From NCBI RefSeq assembly GCF_005222695.1, contig NZ_STGG01000006.1:1-64000 (forward strand): 64,000 bases of DNA, given 5' to 3'. Shown in pieces: positions 26,353 through 36,167 of the stretch. The position numbers and the translations under genes were made by a program. Numbering within the stretch: the first letter of the stretch is position 1; every line of letters starts with the position of its first letter. The DNA comes from Massilia sp. HP4. GTDB lineage: Bacteria > Pseudomonadota > Gammaproteobacteria > Burkholderiales > Burkholderiaceae_D. Below the pieces are notes generated by a model. That model made no database searches, was not told where the DNA came from, and worked only from the letters and a program-made list of their open reading frames with translations.

Positions 26353-26930
26353 TGGCACAACCATTGATGACATTGACAGCAAGCTTTGACGTTAATCAAG
26401 TAGACGACGGTATTGACTGGGTATTTGCGGACATCGATGCCGCCATCAATTCCGAGCATAATTCTCCAGAACCTTACTGGAATCGTGACATTGACTTCTC
26501 CGCTGGCCAAGTTTTCCGAATTGCCATTAACGCAACCGACAAAGATAAAACCGGCTTTGACTCACTGGAAGTGATCGATTGCTGTTTGATTACTCGGCCT
26601 CGTATTCTGAGTTGCGGGCCAGACGTACGTACCCACTATGGCATGCCTTCCCTCTTCGTTGACGAAGAAGGAAAACAACTCGGTGCACTGTATCAAATTA
26701 ACCCTTCAGCATTCTCTATCCATAGCACTGGCGTCGACCCCAAAAAAGGAAAACGCGTCACCCTACTTTGGGACGGCAAGCTTACCGTCGGACCTTATAA
26801 CGGATTTTGGGATATTTCTTTCTATGTCACCGTCCGGATTAAACGTACTGGCGAAGAACTGGAGCAACTTCGGGTATTCTATTTCGACCCCGAAGGCGAA
26901 ATCGGTAATGGCACCTATCCTCCGAATTAA
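26352..26930 (+). CDS. Hypothetical protein coupled to the kinase
   Basis: A 192-residue soluble protein of unrecognised family. It is translated from an ATG overlapping the kinase stop (TAATG), so the two are surely coexpressed. The pattern of alternating strands, FSAGQVFRIAINATDKD near residue 50, and the end GFWDISFYVTVRI...FYFDPEGEIGNG loosely recall the AidA/PixA inclusion-body proteins. The similarity is weak and unproven. The DNA is AT-rich like the TPR half of the kinase gene, suggesting joint transfer. It could be a kinase substrate or effector. Confidence 0.7.
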   Translation: MAQPLMTLTASFDVNQVDDGIDWVFADIDAAINSEHNSPEPYWNRDIDFSAGQVFRIAINATDKDKTGFDSLEVIDCCLITRPRILSCGPDVRTHYGMPSLFVDEEGKQLGALYQINPSAFSIHSTGVDPKKGKRVTLLWDGKLTVGPYNGFWDISFYVTVRIKRTGEELEQLRVFYFDPEGEIGNGTYPPN

Positions 26931-26944
26931 AAGATTAAATTAAT

Positions 26945-28468
26945 TCAGCCAAAGCCTAAAATTCCCACATGACGCCTTAATGCCTCCGCCGGCGTCATGA
27001 GCCTAGAAGCACACCGCTGGAGATCACCCTCACAAGCCTCCCAAGCTGCACGAATCTCTTCCTCCGAAATATTGGCAGGAAAGCGAATCCGAGGGTGAGC
27101 CTCCAGCAACTTATAAACCGTCGGCCGCGAAATCCCCAGTGTCCTGGAAGCAGCCAGAATCTGCCACTGACTCTTCTCCATCGCCTCCACCAGATCGTCA
27201 TCGCTCAACTCCGACACCTTGCGCCGTACCGGCCTCGATGCAGCAGAAGCAGTAGCCGCAGCACCAGCAGGACCAACCGGCTGCACCACAGGCATCATCA
27301 CCGACTGCTCCAACATCGGCACAATCCCCGCCTGCAAATCCAGCGCCACCCGCCGCATCGCATGCCCCAGCTGCCGCACATTCCCCGGCCAGTCCCCATT
27401 GAACACCTGGCTCAGCAACTCAAACGGCAAACTCCACGCATCCCCTGCCGCCTCAGCCTCAAGAAAATGCCGCACCAGCACCCCAATATCCTCACGCCGC
27501 TCGCGTAACGCCGGCACCCGAATCACGAACGCTTCAAGACGCCGCCGCAGCGCCTGATTAAACCCATCTGCCCCCAGATCCTGGTCGGTCGCCGCAACGA
27601 TCCGCGCATTCGACCTCGCATCCGCACTCGCCCCCAGCGGCCGATACTCGCCGCTTTCGAGCACACGCAACAGCATGGCCTGCACCGACGCCGGCGTATC
27701 CCCGATCTCGTCGAGGAACAAGGTCCCATCCTCGGCCTCGGCAAACCAGCCGCGCCGGCTGTTCGCGGCCCCGGTATATGCCCCCTTGACCGCGCCAAAC
27801 AGCTCGGCCGCCGCAAGCGACTCGCTCAGGGTCGCCATATTGATCGCGACAAACCGTCCGCTCCGACGCGCACTGAGCGCATGAATCGCCTGCGCCGCCA
27901 CCTCCTTGCCGCTGCCGGTCTCGCCCAGCAGCAGCACCGGCATGGTCGTCCCCGCCACCTGCGCGATCGCTTCGCGCATCTTGATCGCGCCATCGCCAAC
28001 GCCGATCAACCCCGGCACGTTCGCCGCGCGCGGCAGGCTGCGCATCAGGTGCAGGCAAACAAAGACCTGGCTACCAAGCCCGATCACGATGCCGCGATCG
28101 AGGTCGCCGGCCGTGAACTGGTCGGTGCCGTTCGACGGCCGGCCATTGAGCTCCAGCCCCATCTTGCCGCGTACATGGTCGATCTGGATGCCGCCCTCGG
28201 CGATGAAGCGGATGTGCACCGGCTCGCGCGTGATCGAGCGCTCGCCCAGCGGCGTGCCGTCATGCCCGGCGCCAGGACGTGTGGAAAGCGGCGCAAACAG
28301 CGGCGCAAACCGGTTCACGGCGATCGCACCGCCCGCGGCCGGGCCGAGCATCTGTTCGCCGATACGTTCGCGCTGCGGATGCCAGAGGATCGTGATGGCG
28401 AGCACCGGCGCCGACGCGAAGTCCTCGGCCATCCCATAGCTGGTCAATGTGGCGTCGGGATCGCTCAC
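26945..28468 (-). CDS. Sigma-54-dependent activator with FHA-like sensor domain
   Basis: About 507 residues from a GTG at 28468, an SDP-DATLTSYG start typical of such proteins; the frame is open to 28621. The N-terminal part (to about 170) resembles an FHA phosphothreonine-binding domain (LGERSITREPVHIRF, RGKMGLELNG). The central AAA+ domain has Walker A LLGETGSGKE, the sigma-54 contact loop as GAYTGA (Tyr for Phe), and Walker B GTLFLDEIGD. A Fis-type helix-turn-helix lies near the C-terminus (ILAASRTLGISRPTVYKLL). It converges with the kinase operon. FHA binding to a kinase-phosphorylated Thr is a plausible input, and the promoter at 23961 a plausible target. Confidence 0.88.
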   Translation of the reverse strand: MSDPDATLTSYGMAEDFASAPVLAITILWHPQRERIGEQMLGPAAGGAIAVNRFAPLFAPLSTRPGAGHDGTPLGERSITREPVHIRFIAEGGIQIDHVRGKMGLELNGRPSNGTDQFTAGDLDRGIVIGLGSQVFVCLHLMRSLPRAANVPGLIGVGDGAIKMREAIAQVAGTTMPVLLLGETGSGKEVAAQAIHALSARRSGRFVAINMATLSESLAAAELFGAVKGAYTGAANSRRGWFAEAEDGTLFLDEIGDTPASVQAMLLRVLESGEYRPLGASADARSNARIVAATDQDLGADGFNQALRRRLEAFVIRVPALRERREDIGVLVRHFLEAEAAGDAWSLPFELLSQVFNGDWPGNVRQLGHAMRRVALDLQAGIVPMLEQSVMMPVVQPVGPAGAAATASAASRPVRRKVSELSDDDLVEAMEKSQWQILAASRTLGISRPTVYKLLEAHPRIRFPANISEEEIRAAWEACEGDLQRCASRLMTPAEALRRHVGILGFG

Positions 28469-28697
28469 GCTTGTTCGCTCACGAAGTGGGCTCCTGCTGC
28501 ATCGAGATATTCCTGAAACATGGGCAATGTCGGCACTATCCGCTTGATGAAAAATATACACAAATTCTAACCGATCGGAACGACTTGGCGGTCGTCTTAA
28601 GGCCCATGAAATTGTCATCATTTGGTCAGCACGAGCAGGCCAATCCCGCTATGCTGCATCCGGCCACACTACCCATGCCACACACGAAGGAACATCC

Positions 28698-29495
28698 ATG
28701 CAGATCCACACCCTGCGCTGCTTCGGCGCCATCCCGGGCGCCGGCAATCCGGCGCTCGTGATCGAAGACGATCGCTCGCTCCCCGACGCGCGCCAGGCCT
28801 TCGCGCGCGAGCGCGACACCACCTGTGTGTGGATCGATCCAGCGCTTGACGACGGCATCGCGGCAAGCGTCGACTTCTACTATCCGCACACGCGCAGCCC
28901 ACTGTGCCTGCACGCCACGCTGGCCGCGGCCGAGCGCCTGTTCGCGCGCGCCGACGCGCATCCACCCCTGACCGTGAAAACCGCCATGCACGGCCAGCCG
29001 CTCGCACTGACGCGCAAAGGCGAAGACGTGTTCGTGCGCCTGGCGCCGCAGGCCGCGCCGCAACCGTTACTGACGCCCGAACTGCCGGCGCGCCTGCTCG
29101 GCATCCCCGCACACGCCATCGTCGCGCCACCGCAAGTGGCCTCGATCGGCAGCCCGAAACTGCTGGTGCAGGTACGCGACGCGGCCACCCTGCACGCGCT
29201 ATCTCCAGACCTGGATGCGATCGCGCAGTGGAGCAAGCATTATGGTGTGAACGGCTTGTACGCCTACTGCCGCCTGGCCGACGATACGAACACACAGTTC
29301 GACGGCCGCAGCTTCAACCACCTCGACCCACGCCTCGAAGACAGCGCCACCGGCGTCGCGGCCGGCGCCCTCACGGTCCTCCTCGGCCACGGATTGACCC
29401 TGCGCCAGGGCCGCGCAACCGGCCACGACTGCCTGATCCAGACGCTGATCAAAGACGACGACGTGCTGGTCGGGGGCCAGGTCGAGACAATGTGA
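28698..29495 (+). CDS. PhzF-family isomerase/epimerase-like protein
   Basis: A 265-residue protein of the PhzF (diaminopimelate epimerase-fold) family. Signatures are the N-terminal GAGNPALVIED, the glycine/histidine segment SPLCLHATLAAAERL, and the C-terminal DSATGVAAGALTVLLG, equivalent to DPATGSAAG. Substrates of most PhzF-like proteins are unknown; PhzF itself isomerises dihydrohydroxyanthranilate in phenazine synthesis, and no phenazine genes are here. AAGGAAC precedes the ATG. It diverges from the sigma-54 activator gene. An imperfect hairpin (29547-29573) lies downstream. Confidence 0.85.
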   Translation: MQIHTLRCFGAIPGAGNPALVIEDDRSLPDARQAFARERDTTCVWIDPALDDGIAASVDFYYPHTRSPLCLHATLAAAERLFARADAHPPLTVKTAMHGQPLALTRKGEDVFVRLAPQAAPQPLLTPELPARLLGIPAHAIVAPPQVASIGSPKLLVQVRDAATLHALSPDLDAIAQWSKHYGVNGLYAYCRLADDTNTQFDGRSFNHLDPRLEDSATGVAAGALTVLLGHGLTLRQGRATGHDCLIQTLIKDDDVLVGGQVETM

Positions 29496-29633
29496 CACAC
29501 CCATTTGTCACATTTTGTCGCCAATTGGCCGAATAAGACCGAGCTATAGCAATACACCGTTGTGTTATTGCTACATTACGATGGTTATCGAAGATACAAT
29601 TGAGTAAAATCCGAATTTCCTTCGGAGAAAATC

Positions 29634-32027
29634 GTGATTAAACTCAAAATAATGTCTGGTTCGGTGCTGTTTGCCTTATATGGTAGCGCCATCCTCGCCG
29701 CCCTCGTTCCCGCCATCGCCCACGCGCAAACCGCGCCCGCCGTCACTGGCGAGGTCATCCCGAGTGTCAGCGTAGTCGGCTCGCGCCGCGTCGGCGCCGC
29801 ATCGAGCACCGACACCCCGGTAGCGATCGATTTCATCCCGATGACGAAGGCGGCCGAGCAAAGCGGCCAATTCGACCTGGCGCAGGTACTGTCCAATCTG
29901 TCCCCCTCGTTCAACTCGACCCGCCAGACCGGCGCCGACGGCGCCGACCTGATCGACTCGGCCGCCCTGCGCGGCCTGGGCTCGGACCAGACCCTGGTGC
30001 TGGTCAACGGCAAGCGCCGCCACACGGTGGCGCTGGTGAACCTGTTCGGCGCGCGCAACCGCGGCAATACCGGCACCGACATGAATGCGATCCCCGTGAT
30101 GGCGATCCGCGAAGTGCAGGTGCTGCGCGACGGCGCCGCCGCCCAATACGGCTCGGATGCGATCGCCGGCGTGATCAATATCGACCTCAAACGCAGCCTG
30201 GGTTGCGAATCGGTGCTCGGCTACGGCCAGTACACCGCAGGCGATGGCGAGAACTGGCTGGCCTCGGCCTATTGCGGCGTGGCGGTGGCCGGCGGCGTGC
30301 TGGGCATCACCGGCGAATACTACGATCGCGGCCGCTCCAACCGCTCCGAACCTGGCAACCCGCGCATCATCGGCGACACCAAGTCGCAGAACCAGACCGT
30401 CTACCTCAACGGCGAATTCCCCGCCGGCCCAGGCAAGCTGTATTTCACGGCCGGCGCGCAAAAGCGCGACGCCTCGTCGGCCGCCTGGGGCCGCGAAGGC
30501 CTCGGCTCCGAAGACATCCCCTCGCGTAACTCGGCGGCGATGTACCCGGATGGCTTCGTCCCCTTCATCGACGGCGACGTCGACGACCGCTGGGGCACCG
30601 TCGGCTACCGCTGGGCGGTGGGCGAATGGAATGCCGATGTCTCGCAGACCTATGGCTACAACCGCCTGAAGTACGACATCAACAACACGCTCAACGCCTC
30701 GATCGCCAACCTCGATCTGCTCAATGGCGGGCCTGGCGTCAGCGCCAGCCGCTTCTATGCCGGCGCCTTCTCGTTCCAGCAGTCGACCACCAATCTCGAC
30801 ATCAGCCGCTTCTATGGCGATGTCTTGAAAGGCATGAACGTCGCCTTCGGCCTCGAGCACCGCCGCGAGAACTATAAAATCTTCGCCGGCGAGACCGGAT
30901 CGTGGATCGACGCCGACGGCGTGGGTATAGGGGGCAACGCCGGCAGCCAGGGCTTCCCGGGCTTCCAGCCGGGCGACGAGACCGACAGCGACCGTCACAG
31001 CAACGCCGCCTACGTCGACATCGAGCTTGACGCGACCGACCGCTTCAAGGTCCAGGCCGCGCTGCGACACGAACGCTACTCGGACTTCGGCTCGACCACC
31101 ACCGGCAAACTGGCCGGCGCATACCGGCTGGCGCCGAACGTGCTGCTGCGCGGCTCGGCCAGCACGGGCTTCCGTGCGCCGTCGCTGCAGCAGGTGTACT
31201 TCTCGTCGACCTTCACCGACTTCGTCGGCGGCCAGCCGCTCGACGTCGTGCTGGCGCCGAACGGCGGCCCGGTGGCTAATGCCGCCGGCATCCCGCAACT
31301 GAAGGACGAGGAATCGAAGAGCTATACCCTGGGCCTGACCTGGTCGCCGACCGGCTCGACCTCGGTGACGGCCGACCTTTACCGCATCGACATCGACGAC
31401 CGCATCGTGCTGTCGGGCCGCTTCGACGCCGACAACTACCCGGCGCTGGGCGCCACCCTGCAGCAGCTGGGCGTCGGCCAGGCGCAGTTCTTCGTCAACT
31501 CGGTCGACACCAAGACCCAGGGCCTGGACCTGACCGTGTCCAACCGCAGCAAGGTGGGCATCGGCAACCTGACGACCTTCCTGGCCGTCAACTTCAGCAA
31601 GACCGAAGTGCAGCGCGTGAAGGCGCCGGCGGCGCTGGCAGGTTTCGAGGACGTGCTGCTGTCGGAACGCGAGCGCCTGTTCATCGAAGAAGGCGCGCCG
31701 CGCCGCAAGGCCACGCTGGGCCTGGACTGGACCCAAGGCCAGCTCGAAACCTCGCTGCGCGTGATCCACTTCGGCCCGCAGACCCTGGGCACCTTCTCGG
31801 GCCCGCCGGTGCCGAACCAGAAGTACGAAGCGAAGACCTCGGCCGACCTGTCGTTCACCTGGGCGTTTACCGAGAAGACCCGCCTGACCGTGGGCGGCAC
31901 CAATATCTTCGACGTCAAGCCGACCCGCCAGGATGCGAACGAGACCGACAACGGCTTCAAGTACGAGAGCGTGCAGTTCGGCCTGAATGGCGCGGCGATG
32001 TTCGCGCGCCTGGCGCACAAGTTCTGA
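29634..32027 (+). CDS. TonB-dependent outer-membrane receptor
   Basis: A 797-residue receptor starting at a GTG with GGAG upstream. A signal peptide (to about AHA, residue 31) precedes a plug domain (VQVLRDGAAAQYGSDAIAGVINIDLK) and a 22-strand barrel ending in FARLAHKF with C-terminal Phe. The TonB box is probably VSVVGSRR near residue 46. It stands alone, without a regulator or transport operon, so the ligand (siderophore, sugar or other) cannot be told. Confidence 0.93.
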   Translation: MIKLKIMSGSVLFALYGSAILAALVPAIAHAQTAPAVTGEVIPSVSVVGSRRVGAASSTDTPVAIDFIPMTKAAEQSGQFDLAQVLSNLSPSFNSTRQTGADGADLIDSAALRGLGSDQTLVLVNGKRRHTVALVNLFGARNRGNTGTDMNAIPVMAIREVQVLRDGAAAQYGSDAIAGVINIDLKRSLGCESVLGYGQYTAGDGENWLASAYCGVAVAGGVLGITGEYYDRGRSNRSEPGNPRIIGDTKSQNQTVYLNGEFPAGPGKLYFTAGAQKRDASSAAWGREGLGSEDIPSRNSAAMYPDGFVPFIDGDVDDRWGTVGYRWAVGEWNADVSQTYGYNRLKYDINNTLNASIANLDLLNGGPGVSASRFYAGAFSFQQSTTNLDISRFYGDVLKGMNVAFGLEHRRENYKIFAGETGSWIDADGVGIGGNAGSQGFPGFQPGDETDSDRHSNAAYVDIELDATDRFKVQAALRHERYSDFGSTTTGKLAGAYRLAPNVLLRGSASTGFRAPSLQQVYFSSTFTDFVGGQPLDVVLAPNGGPVANAAGIPQLKDEESKSYTLGLTWSPTGSTSVTADLYRIDIDDRIVLSGRFDADNYPALGATLQQLGVGQAQFFVNSVDTKTQGLDLTVSNRSKVGIGNLTTFLAVNFSKTEVQRVKAPAALAGFEDVLLSERERLFIEEGAPRRKATLGLDWTQGQLETSLRVIHFGPQTLGTFSGPPVPNQKYEAKTSADLSFTWAFTEKTRLTVGGTNIFDVKPTRQDANETDNGFKYESVQFGLNGAAMFARLAHKF

Positions 32028-32056
32028 TCACGCGCGTCGCTCGAGCGTAGCGCAGG

Positions 32057-32083
32057 CGGCCCGCGATCTTCGCGGGCCGTTTT
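32057..32083 (+). terminator. Terminator of the TonB receptor gene
   Basis: A perfect 9-bp stem CGGCCCGCG/CGCGGGCCG with a 5-nt loop, followed by TTTT, 29 bp after the stop codon. Confidence 0.85.
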
Positions 32084-32152
32084 CATTCGTGTTGTCGCAC
32101 CGTCCGGCCGACAAGCGATATCATGCTTTTCTTTTGACGTCGTAAGAACACC

Positions 32153-32926
32153 ATGCAAAAACTGATCGCCGAACTGATGCGGCTTTATCTTCCCGCGGAC
32201 GCGCCGCCGCCCGATGTGCTGGCGGCGCACCTGCTCGGCCAGCACAGCGTGCCGGTCAGCCTGACGGGCAGCGACGGCCTGGCGCGCGCCATGATGATCC
32301 CCTTTCGCAAGGCCAAGGGGACCGATGGCGATGCCCACTGGCTGCGGCTGTGCGACGTCGCCAACACACTGCAAGAGACGCTCGGCCTGCCGGCGCCGGC
32401 GGTGAGCATCTCGGGCGGCGACGCCTATTACCTGTGGCTGTCGCTAGCGACGCCGGTTGCTGCCGAGCGCGCCCAGACCTTCCTTGAGCGCCTGCGCGAC
32501 GCCCACTTTCCCGAGATCGAACTGGCGCCGGACGCCGTGCGCGCGCCGGTGGCGCTGCCGCCCTGCCTCCACCCGCGCACCGGCAAGTGGGCCGCCTTCA
32601 TCCATCCGGGCATGGGCGCCTCGTTCGCCGACGAGCCGGGGCTGGACATGCAGCCGCCGCCACTGGGCCAGGCGGCCTTTCTGGAAGGACTGGAAAGCAT
32701 CGGTGAAGAGCAGTTCGAACGGATCCTCCAGGCGCTCGAAGCGGCGCACGAAAGCAAGCCGGTGGCGGCGCCCGCGGTGGCCGCCGCGCCCGCACCATTC
32801 GAGCCACAACCGGCGCCGGGCCTGCTACTGAAGGATGCGACGCTGGAAGACATCGTGCGCCACCTGCATGCGATGAATATCGAGCCGACATTCAGGCATG
32901 TGATCGCGCCGCGTGGCGGCGCTTAG
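32153..32926 (+). CDS. Possible degenerate archaeo-eukaryotic primase-like protein
   Basis: A 257-residue protein of no confident family. Its order of motifs parallels the primase (AEP) domain of TOTE-type systems. A helix (WLRLCDVANTLQETLG) leads to AVSISGGDAYYLWLSLATPVAAERAQ, which aligns with the SGNGGHVWIFF region. VALPPCLHPRTGKW...SFAD parallels IALP...FLD. The catalytic DxD and the SxH histidine are not seen, so it would be inactive. The C-terminus has an Ala/Pro linker and a short helical end. Seen: the pattern; inferred: the homology. Alternative: an unrelated small conserved protein. Confidence 0.6.
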   Translation: MQKLIAELMRLYLPADAPPPDVLAAHLLGQHSVPVSLTGSDGLARAMMIPFRKAKGTDGDAHWLRLCDVANTLQETLGLPAPAVSISGGDAYYLWLSLATPVAAERAQTFLERLRDAHFPEIELAPDAVRAPVALPPCLHPRTGKWAAFIHPGMGASFADEPGLDMQPPPLGQAAFLEGLESIGEEQFERILQALEAAHESKPVAAPAVAAAPAPFEPQPAPGLLLKDATLEDIVRHLHAMNIEPTFRHVIAPRGGA

Positions 32927-32934
32927 GGCGCCGC

Positions 32935-34065
32935 TTACTTGGTGACGGCGATCATCGAGCGCTTGCCGCCCTTGAAGGTATACAAGGTGATGGTGCCGTC
33001 GCGGATATCGCCGCGCTGGTCGAAGGCGATCGGCCCGGTGACGCCCTTGTACTGGATCTTGGCCAGCACCGGCAGGTACCTGGCCGGCACCGACGATCCG
33101 GCCTTCACCATCGCCTCGGCCATGGCCATCGTCGCGTCATAGGCATACGGCGCGTTGATCTGCACGTCGATGCCGAAGCGCTTCTTGTAGTCGGCGCGGA
33201 ACTTGTCCATGCCGGCCTTGGCGTCGCCTTCGACGCCGCCGGCCTCGGCGCACACCACCTGGCCATCAAGCATGGTGCCGCCCGACAGTTTAAAAATCTC
33301 GTCCGAGCAGATGCCGTCGCCGCCCATCATGCGTACGTTCATGCCCAGCTGCTTCATCTGGCGCAGCATCGGCCCGGCGGTCGCGTTCATCCCGCCGAAG
33401 AACACCAGGTCGGGCTTGGTGGCGCGGATACGGGTGACGATGGCGGAAAAATCGGTCGCCTTGTCGTTGGTGAATTCGCGCGCGACGACACTGCCGCCCT
33501 GCTTTTGCAGGCTGCGCGAGAACTCGGTCGCCAGGCCCTGGCCGTAGGCGGTGCGGTCGTCCACCACCGCCACCCGCTTGGCCTTCATGGCGCCGGTGGC
33601 ATAGCGGCCCAGCGCCTGGCCCAGCTGCACGTCGTTGGCGATCACGCGGAAGGCCGTGTTGAAGCCCTGCTGGGTGTATTTCGGGCTGGTGCTCGAGTGC
33701 GAGATCTGCACAATGCCGGCGGTGTTGTAGATCTTGGAAGCCGGGATCGTGGTGCCCGAGGTCTGGTGGCCGATCACGCCGTTGACTTTCGCATCGACCA
33801 GCTTCTGCGCCACCGCGGTGGCCTGCTTCGGATCGGCCGCGTCGTCCTCGGCCACCAGCTGGAAGGTGACCTTCTTGCCGCCGATCGACACGCCGCGCGC
33901 ATTGAGCGCCTCGATCGCCATGCGCGCGCCGTTCTCGGTGTCCTTGCCAAAATAGGCCACCGGACCGGTCAGCCCCGCCACGTGGGCGATCCTGACCACT
34001 TCCTGGGCCGGCGCCACGCCCGCGGCCGTCGACAGCAAGGCCACAGCCAACATCTTCTTGTTCAT
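32935..34065 (-). CDS. Branched-chain amino-acid-type ABC transporter substrate-binding protein
   Basis: A 376-residue periplasmic binding protein of the LivK/LivJ class. The signal peptide is MLAVALLSTAAGVAPAQE, then VVRIAHVAGLTGPVAYFGKDTENGARMA and HQTSGTTIPASKIYN of the Leu/Ile/Val-binding fold. The start at 34065 has GAGGA upstream and gives a normal signal peptide. No LivHMGF permease genes are nearby, so it must work with a remote transporter. Ligand unknown. Confidence 0.9.
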   Translation of the reverse strand: MNKKMLAVALLSTAAGVAPAQEVVRIAHVAGLTGPVAYFGKDTENGARMAIEALNARGVSIGGKKVTFQLVAEDDAADPKQATAVAQKLVDAKVNGVIGHQTSGTTIPASKIYNTAGIVQISHSSTSPKYTQQGFNTAFRVIANDVQLGQALGRYATGAMKAKRVAVVDDRTAYGQGLATEFSRSLQKQGGSVVAREFTNDKATDFSAIVTRIRATKPDLVFFGGMNATAGPMLRQMKQLGMNVRMMGGDGICSDEIFKLSGGTMLDGQVVCAEAGGVEGDAKAGMDKFRADYKKRFGIDVQINAPYAYDATMAMAEAMVKAGSSVPARYLPVLAKIQYKGVTGPIAFDQRGDIRDGTITLYTFKGGKRSMIAVTK

Positions 34066-34119
34066 CGATTCCTCGTCCTCTGCAATGCGGGCCATGCATG
34101 GCCCGCGGAACCGGTCATT

Positions 34120-35460
34120 CTACCGCGAGGGCGAGTTGAACGTCACGACCGCCTTCAATCCACCCAGGCGCGCCGAGGCATCCAGTGCCAGGGTCGCGCC
34201 GTGGCGCTCGGCGATCGCCTTGATGATCGCCAGCCCCAGGCCGCTGCCGGCGGCTTCGCTGCCGGCCACGCGGTAGAAGCGGTCGAACACGCGCTCGCGT
34301 TCTTCCGGCGGGATGCCGGGGCCGCTGTCCTCGACCTGCACCACGATGCTGGCGCCCTCGTGCTGGACCGAGATGTCGACCGTGCCGCCACTCGGGGTGT
34401 ATTTGACGGCGTTGTCCACCAGGTTGCGCAGCAGGATCTGCAGCGCGTCGGGCTGGCCGTCGACGGTGGCCGGGTCGGCCTGCTGCACGCCCAGGTCGAC
34501 GCCCTTGGCGGCGGCCACGCCGGCAAGATCCGCCACGGTGCGACGCGCCAGGTCGGCCAGATCGACCGGCCGCGACACTGCGCCCTCGGCCGCCGTCGCC
34601 TCTTGCCGCGCCAGCACCAGCAACTGCTCGACCAGGCGCGTGGCGCGGTCGATGCCGGCCGTCAGGCGCCCGACCGCGACCCGGCGCGCGTCCGGATTGT
34701 CGGCGCGGTCCAGGCTTTGCGCCTGCAGGCGCAGCGCCGCCAGCGGCGTGCGCAGCTCGTGCGCGGCATCGGCCACGAAATGCTGCTGGGCCTCGAAAGC
34801 GGTTTTCACGCGGCCGAACAGCAGGTTCAGCTCTTGCACCAGCGGGCGCACCTCGTCGGGCAAGCCGGTGTCGGACACCGGCGACAGGTCGTCGGCCTGG
34901 CGCGAAGCCACCTGCGAACGCACCCGCGCCACCGGCTGCAGCGAGCCGCTCACGACCCACCACACCACCAGCATCAGGATCGGCATCATGACCGCGATCG
35001 GGCCCAGGGTGCGCAGCGCCATATTGCCCGCCATATTGCGGCGCACGGCCAGGTCTTGCGCGACCTGTACGGTCTGGTTCGAGGTCTGGATCGAGAACAC
35101 GCGGTAGGTGGTGCCGTTGGCGCGCACATTGGAAAAGCCCAGCACCGCGCGCTGCGGCAGGCGCGCGCGCGAGACGCTGTGGAACATCTGGACCCCGTCG
35201 GGAGACCACATCTGCACCACCATGTCGTCGTTGCCGCTGGCGCTGCTGTCGGCTTCCAGGCGCGCACGCGCCTCGTCGTTCGACAGCGGCGTGCCGGAGC
35301 GCAGCGACAGCGCCATCTGCTGCATGTGGTAGTCGAAGATCTGGTCGGCGTCGTGCAAGGCGGTGCGGTAGGCGATCGTCGCCTGGGCCACCGCCGCGAT
35401 CGTGATCGCCGCAAGCAGGAACCAGAGCAGGCGCCCGCGCAGCGAGTGCGTCATTTTCAT
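34120..35460 (-). CDS. QseC-like sensor histidine kinase
   Basis: A 446-residue membrane kinase with two membrane helices ([21 protein letters not shown] and [19 protein letters not shown]) around a periplasmic sensor of about 130 residues. The H-box is [18 protein letters not shown], and ATP-binding boxes are [10 protein letters not shown] and [20 protein letters not shown]. Its ATG overlaps the response-regulator stop by 4 nt. Closest in layout to QseC/PmrB kinases. Ligand unknown; context with DegP suggests envelope stress or metal sensing. Confidence 0.92.
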   Translation of the reverse strand: MKMTHSLRGRLLWFLLAAITIAAVAQATIAYRTALHDADQIFDYHMQQMALSLRSGTPLSNDEARARLEADSSASGNDDMVVQMWSPDGVQMFHSVSRARLPQRAVLGFSNVRANGTTYRVFSIQTSNQTVQVAQDLAVRRNMAGNMALRTLGPIAVMMPILMLVVWWVVSGSLQPVARVRSQVASRQADDLSPVSDTGLPDEVRPLVQELNLLFGRVKTAFEAQQHFVADAAHELRTPLAALRLQAQSLDRADNPDARRVAVGRLTAGIDRATRLVEQLLVLARQEATAAEGAVSRPVDLADLARRTVADLAGVAAAKGVDLGVQQADPATVDGQPDALQILLRNLVDNAVKYTPSGGTVDISVQHEGASIVVQVEDSGPGIPPEERERVFDRFYRVAGSEAAGSGLGLAIIKAIAERHGATLALDASARLGGLKAVVTFNSPSR

Positions 35461-36119
35461 GCCTTGGGCACCATATAGCCGACGCCGCGCACGTTCTGGA
35501 TCAGGTCACTGCCCAGTTTCTTGCGCAGGCCGTGGATATACACTTCGACCGCGTTGCTGGAGACTTCATCGCGCCAGCTGTACAGTTTTTCCTCTAACTG
35601 CGCCCGCGACAGCACCGCGCCCGGACGCGCCACCAGCGCCTCGAGCACCGCCCATTCGCGCGCCGACAGCGACACTTGCGTGCCGTCGACCAGCACTTCG
35701 CGGGTGACGGGATTGATGGTGATGTTGCGGTATTCGAAGATCGGCTCGGCGCGCCCGGCGGCGCGCCGCAGCAGCGCGCGGATGCGCGCCAGCAGCTCGT
35801 CGAGATCGTAGGGCTTGAGCACGTAGTCGTCGGCGCCGGCGTCGAGGCCGGCGATGCGCTGCTGGACCGAGTCGCGCGCGGTGGCGACCAGCACCGGCGT
35901 GCGGTCTTTTCGTGTGCGCATCGAGCGCAGCACTTCGAGGCCGTCCTTGCGTGGCAGCCCCAGGTCGAGCAGCACCAGGTCGTAGTTCTGGTTCTGCAGC
36001 AGGGCCGTGTCGGCCATCTCGCCGTCCTTGACCCAATCGACGGCGTAGTGCTCGGCCCTGAGCAGGTCGAGCACCACTTCGCCGATCATCGTATCGTCTT
36101 CTACCAGCAATAGCCGCAT
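35457..36119 (-). CDS. OmpR-family response regulator, QseB-like
   Basis: A 220-residue regulator. The receiver has the acidic pair EDD, the phospho-acceptor in [14 protein letters not shown], and Lys in YVLKPYD. A winged helix follows ([47 protein letters not shown]). It lies 48 bp downstream of the DegP-type protease gene and overlaps the kinase, so the three probably form one operon. Confidence 0.94.
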   Translation of the reverse strand: MRLLLVEDDTMIGEVVLDLLRAEHYAVDWVKDGEMADTALLQNQNYDLVLLDLGLPRKDGLEVLRSMRTRKDRTPVLVATARDSVQQRIAGLDAGADDYVLKPYDLDELLARIRALLRRAAGRAEPIFEYRNITINPVTREVLVDGTQVSLSAREWAVLEALVARPGAVLSRAQLEEKLYSWRDEVSSNAVEVYIHGLRKKLGSDLIQNVRGVGYMVPKA

Positions 36120-36167
36120 GAAATTCCCTGTTATGAAGCCCGTGCGGGTCGAGGACGCTATGCCTTC

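Noticed and set aside
29676..32018. 780-codon frame antisense to the TonB-dependent receptor
   Set aside because: No family resemblance; the plus-strand frame has signal peptide, plug and barrel features.
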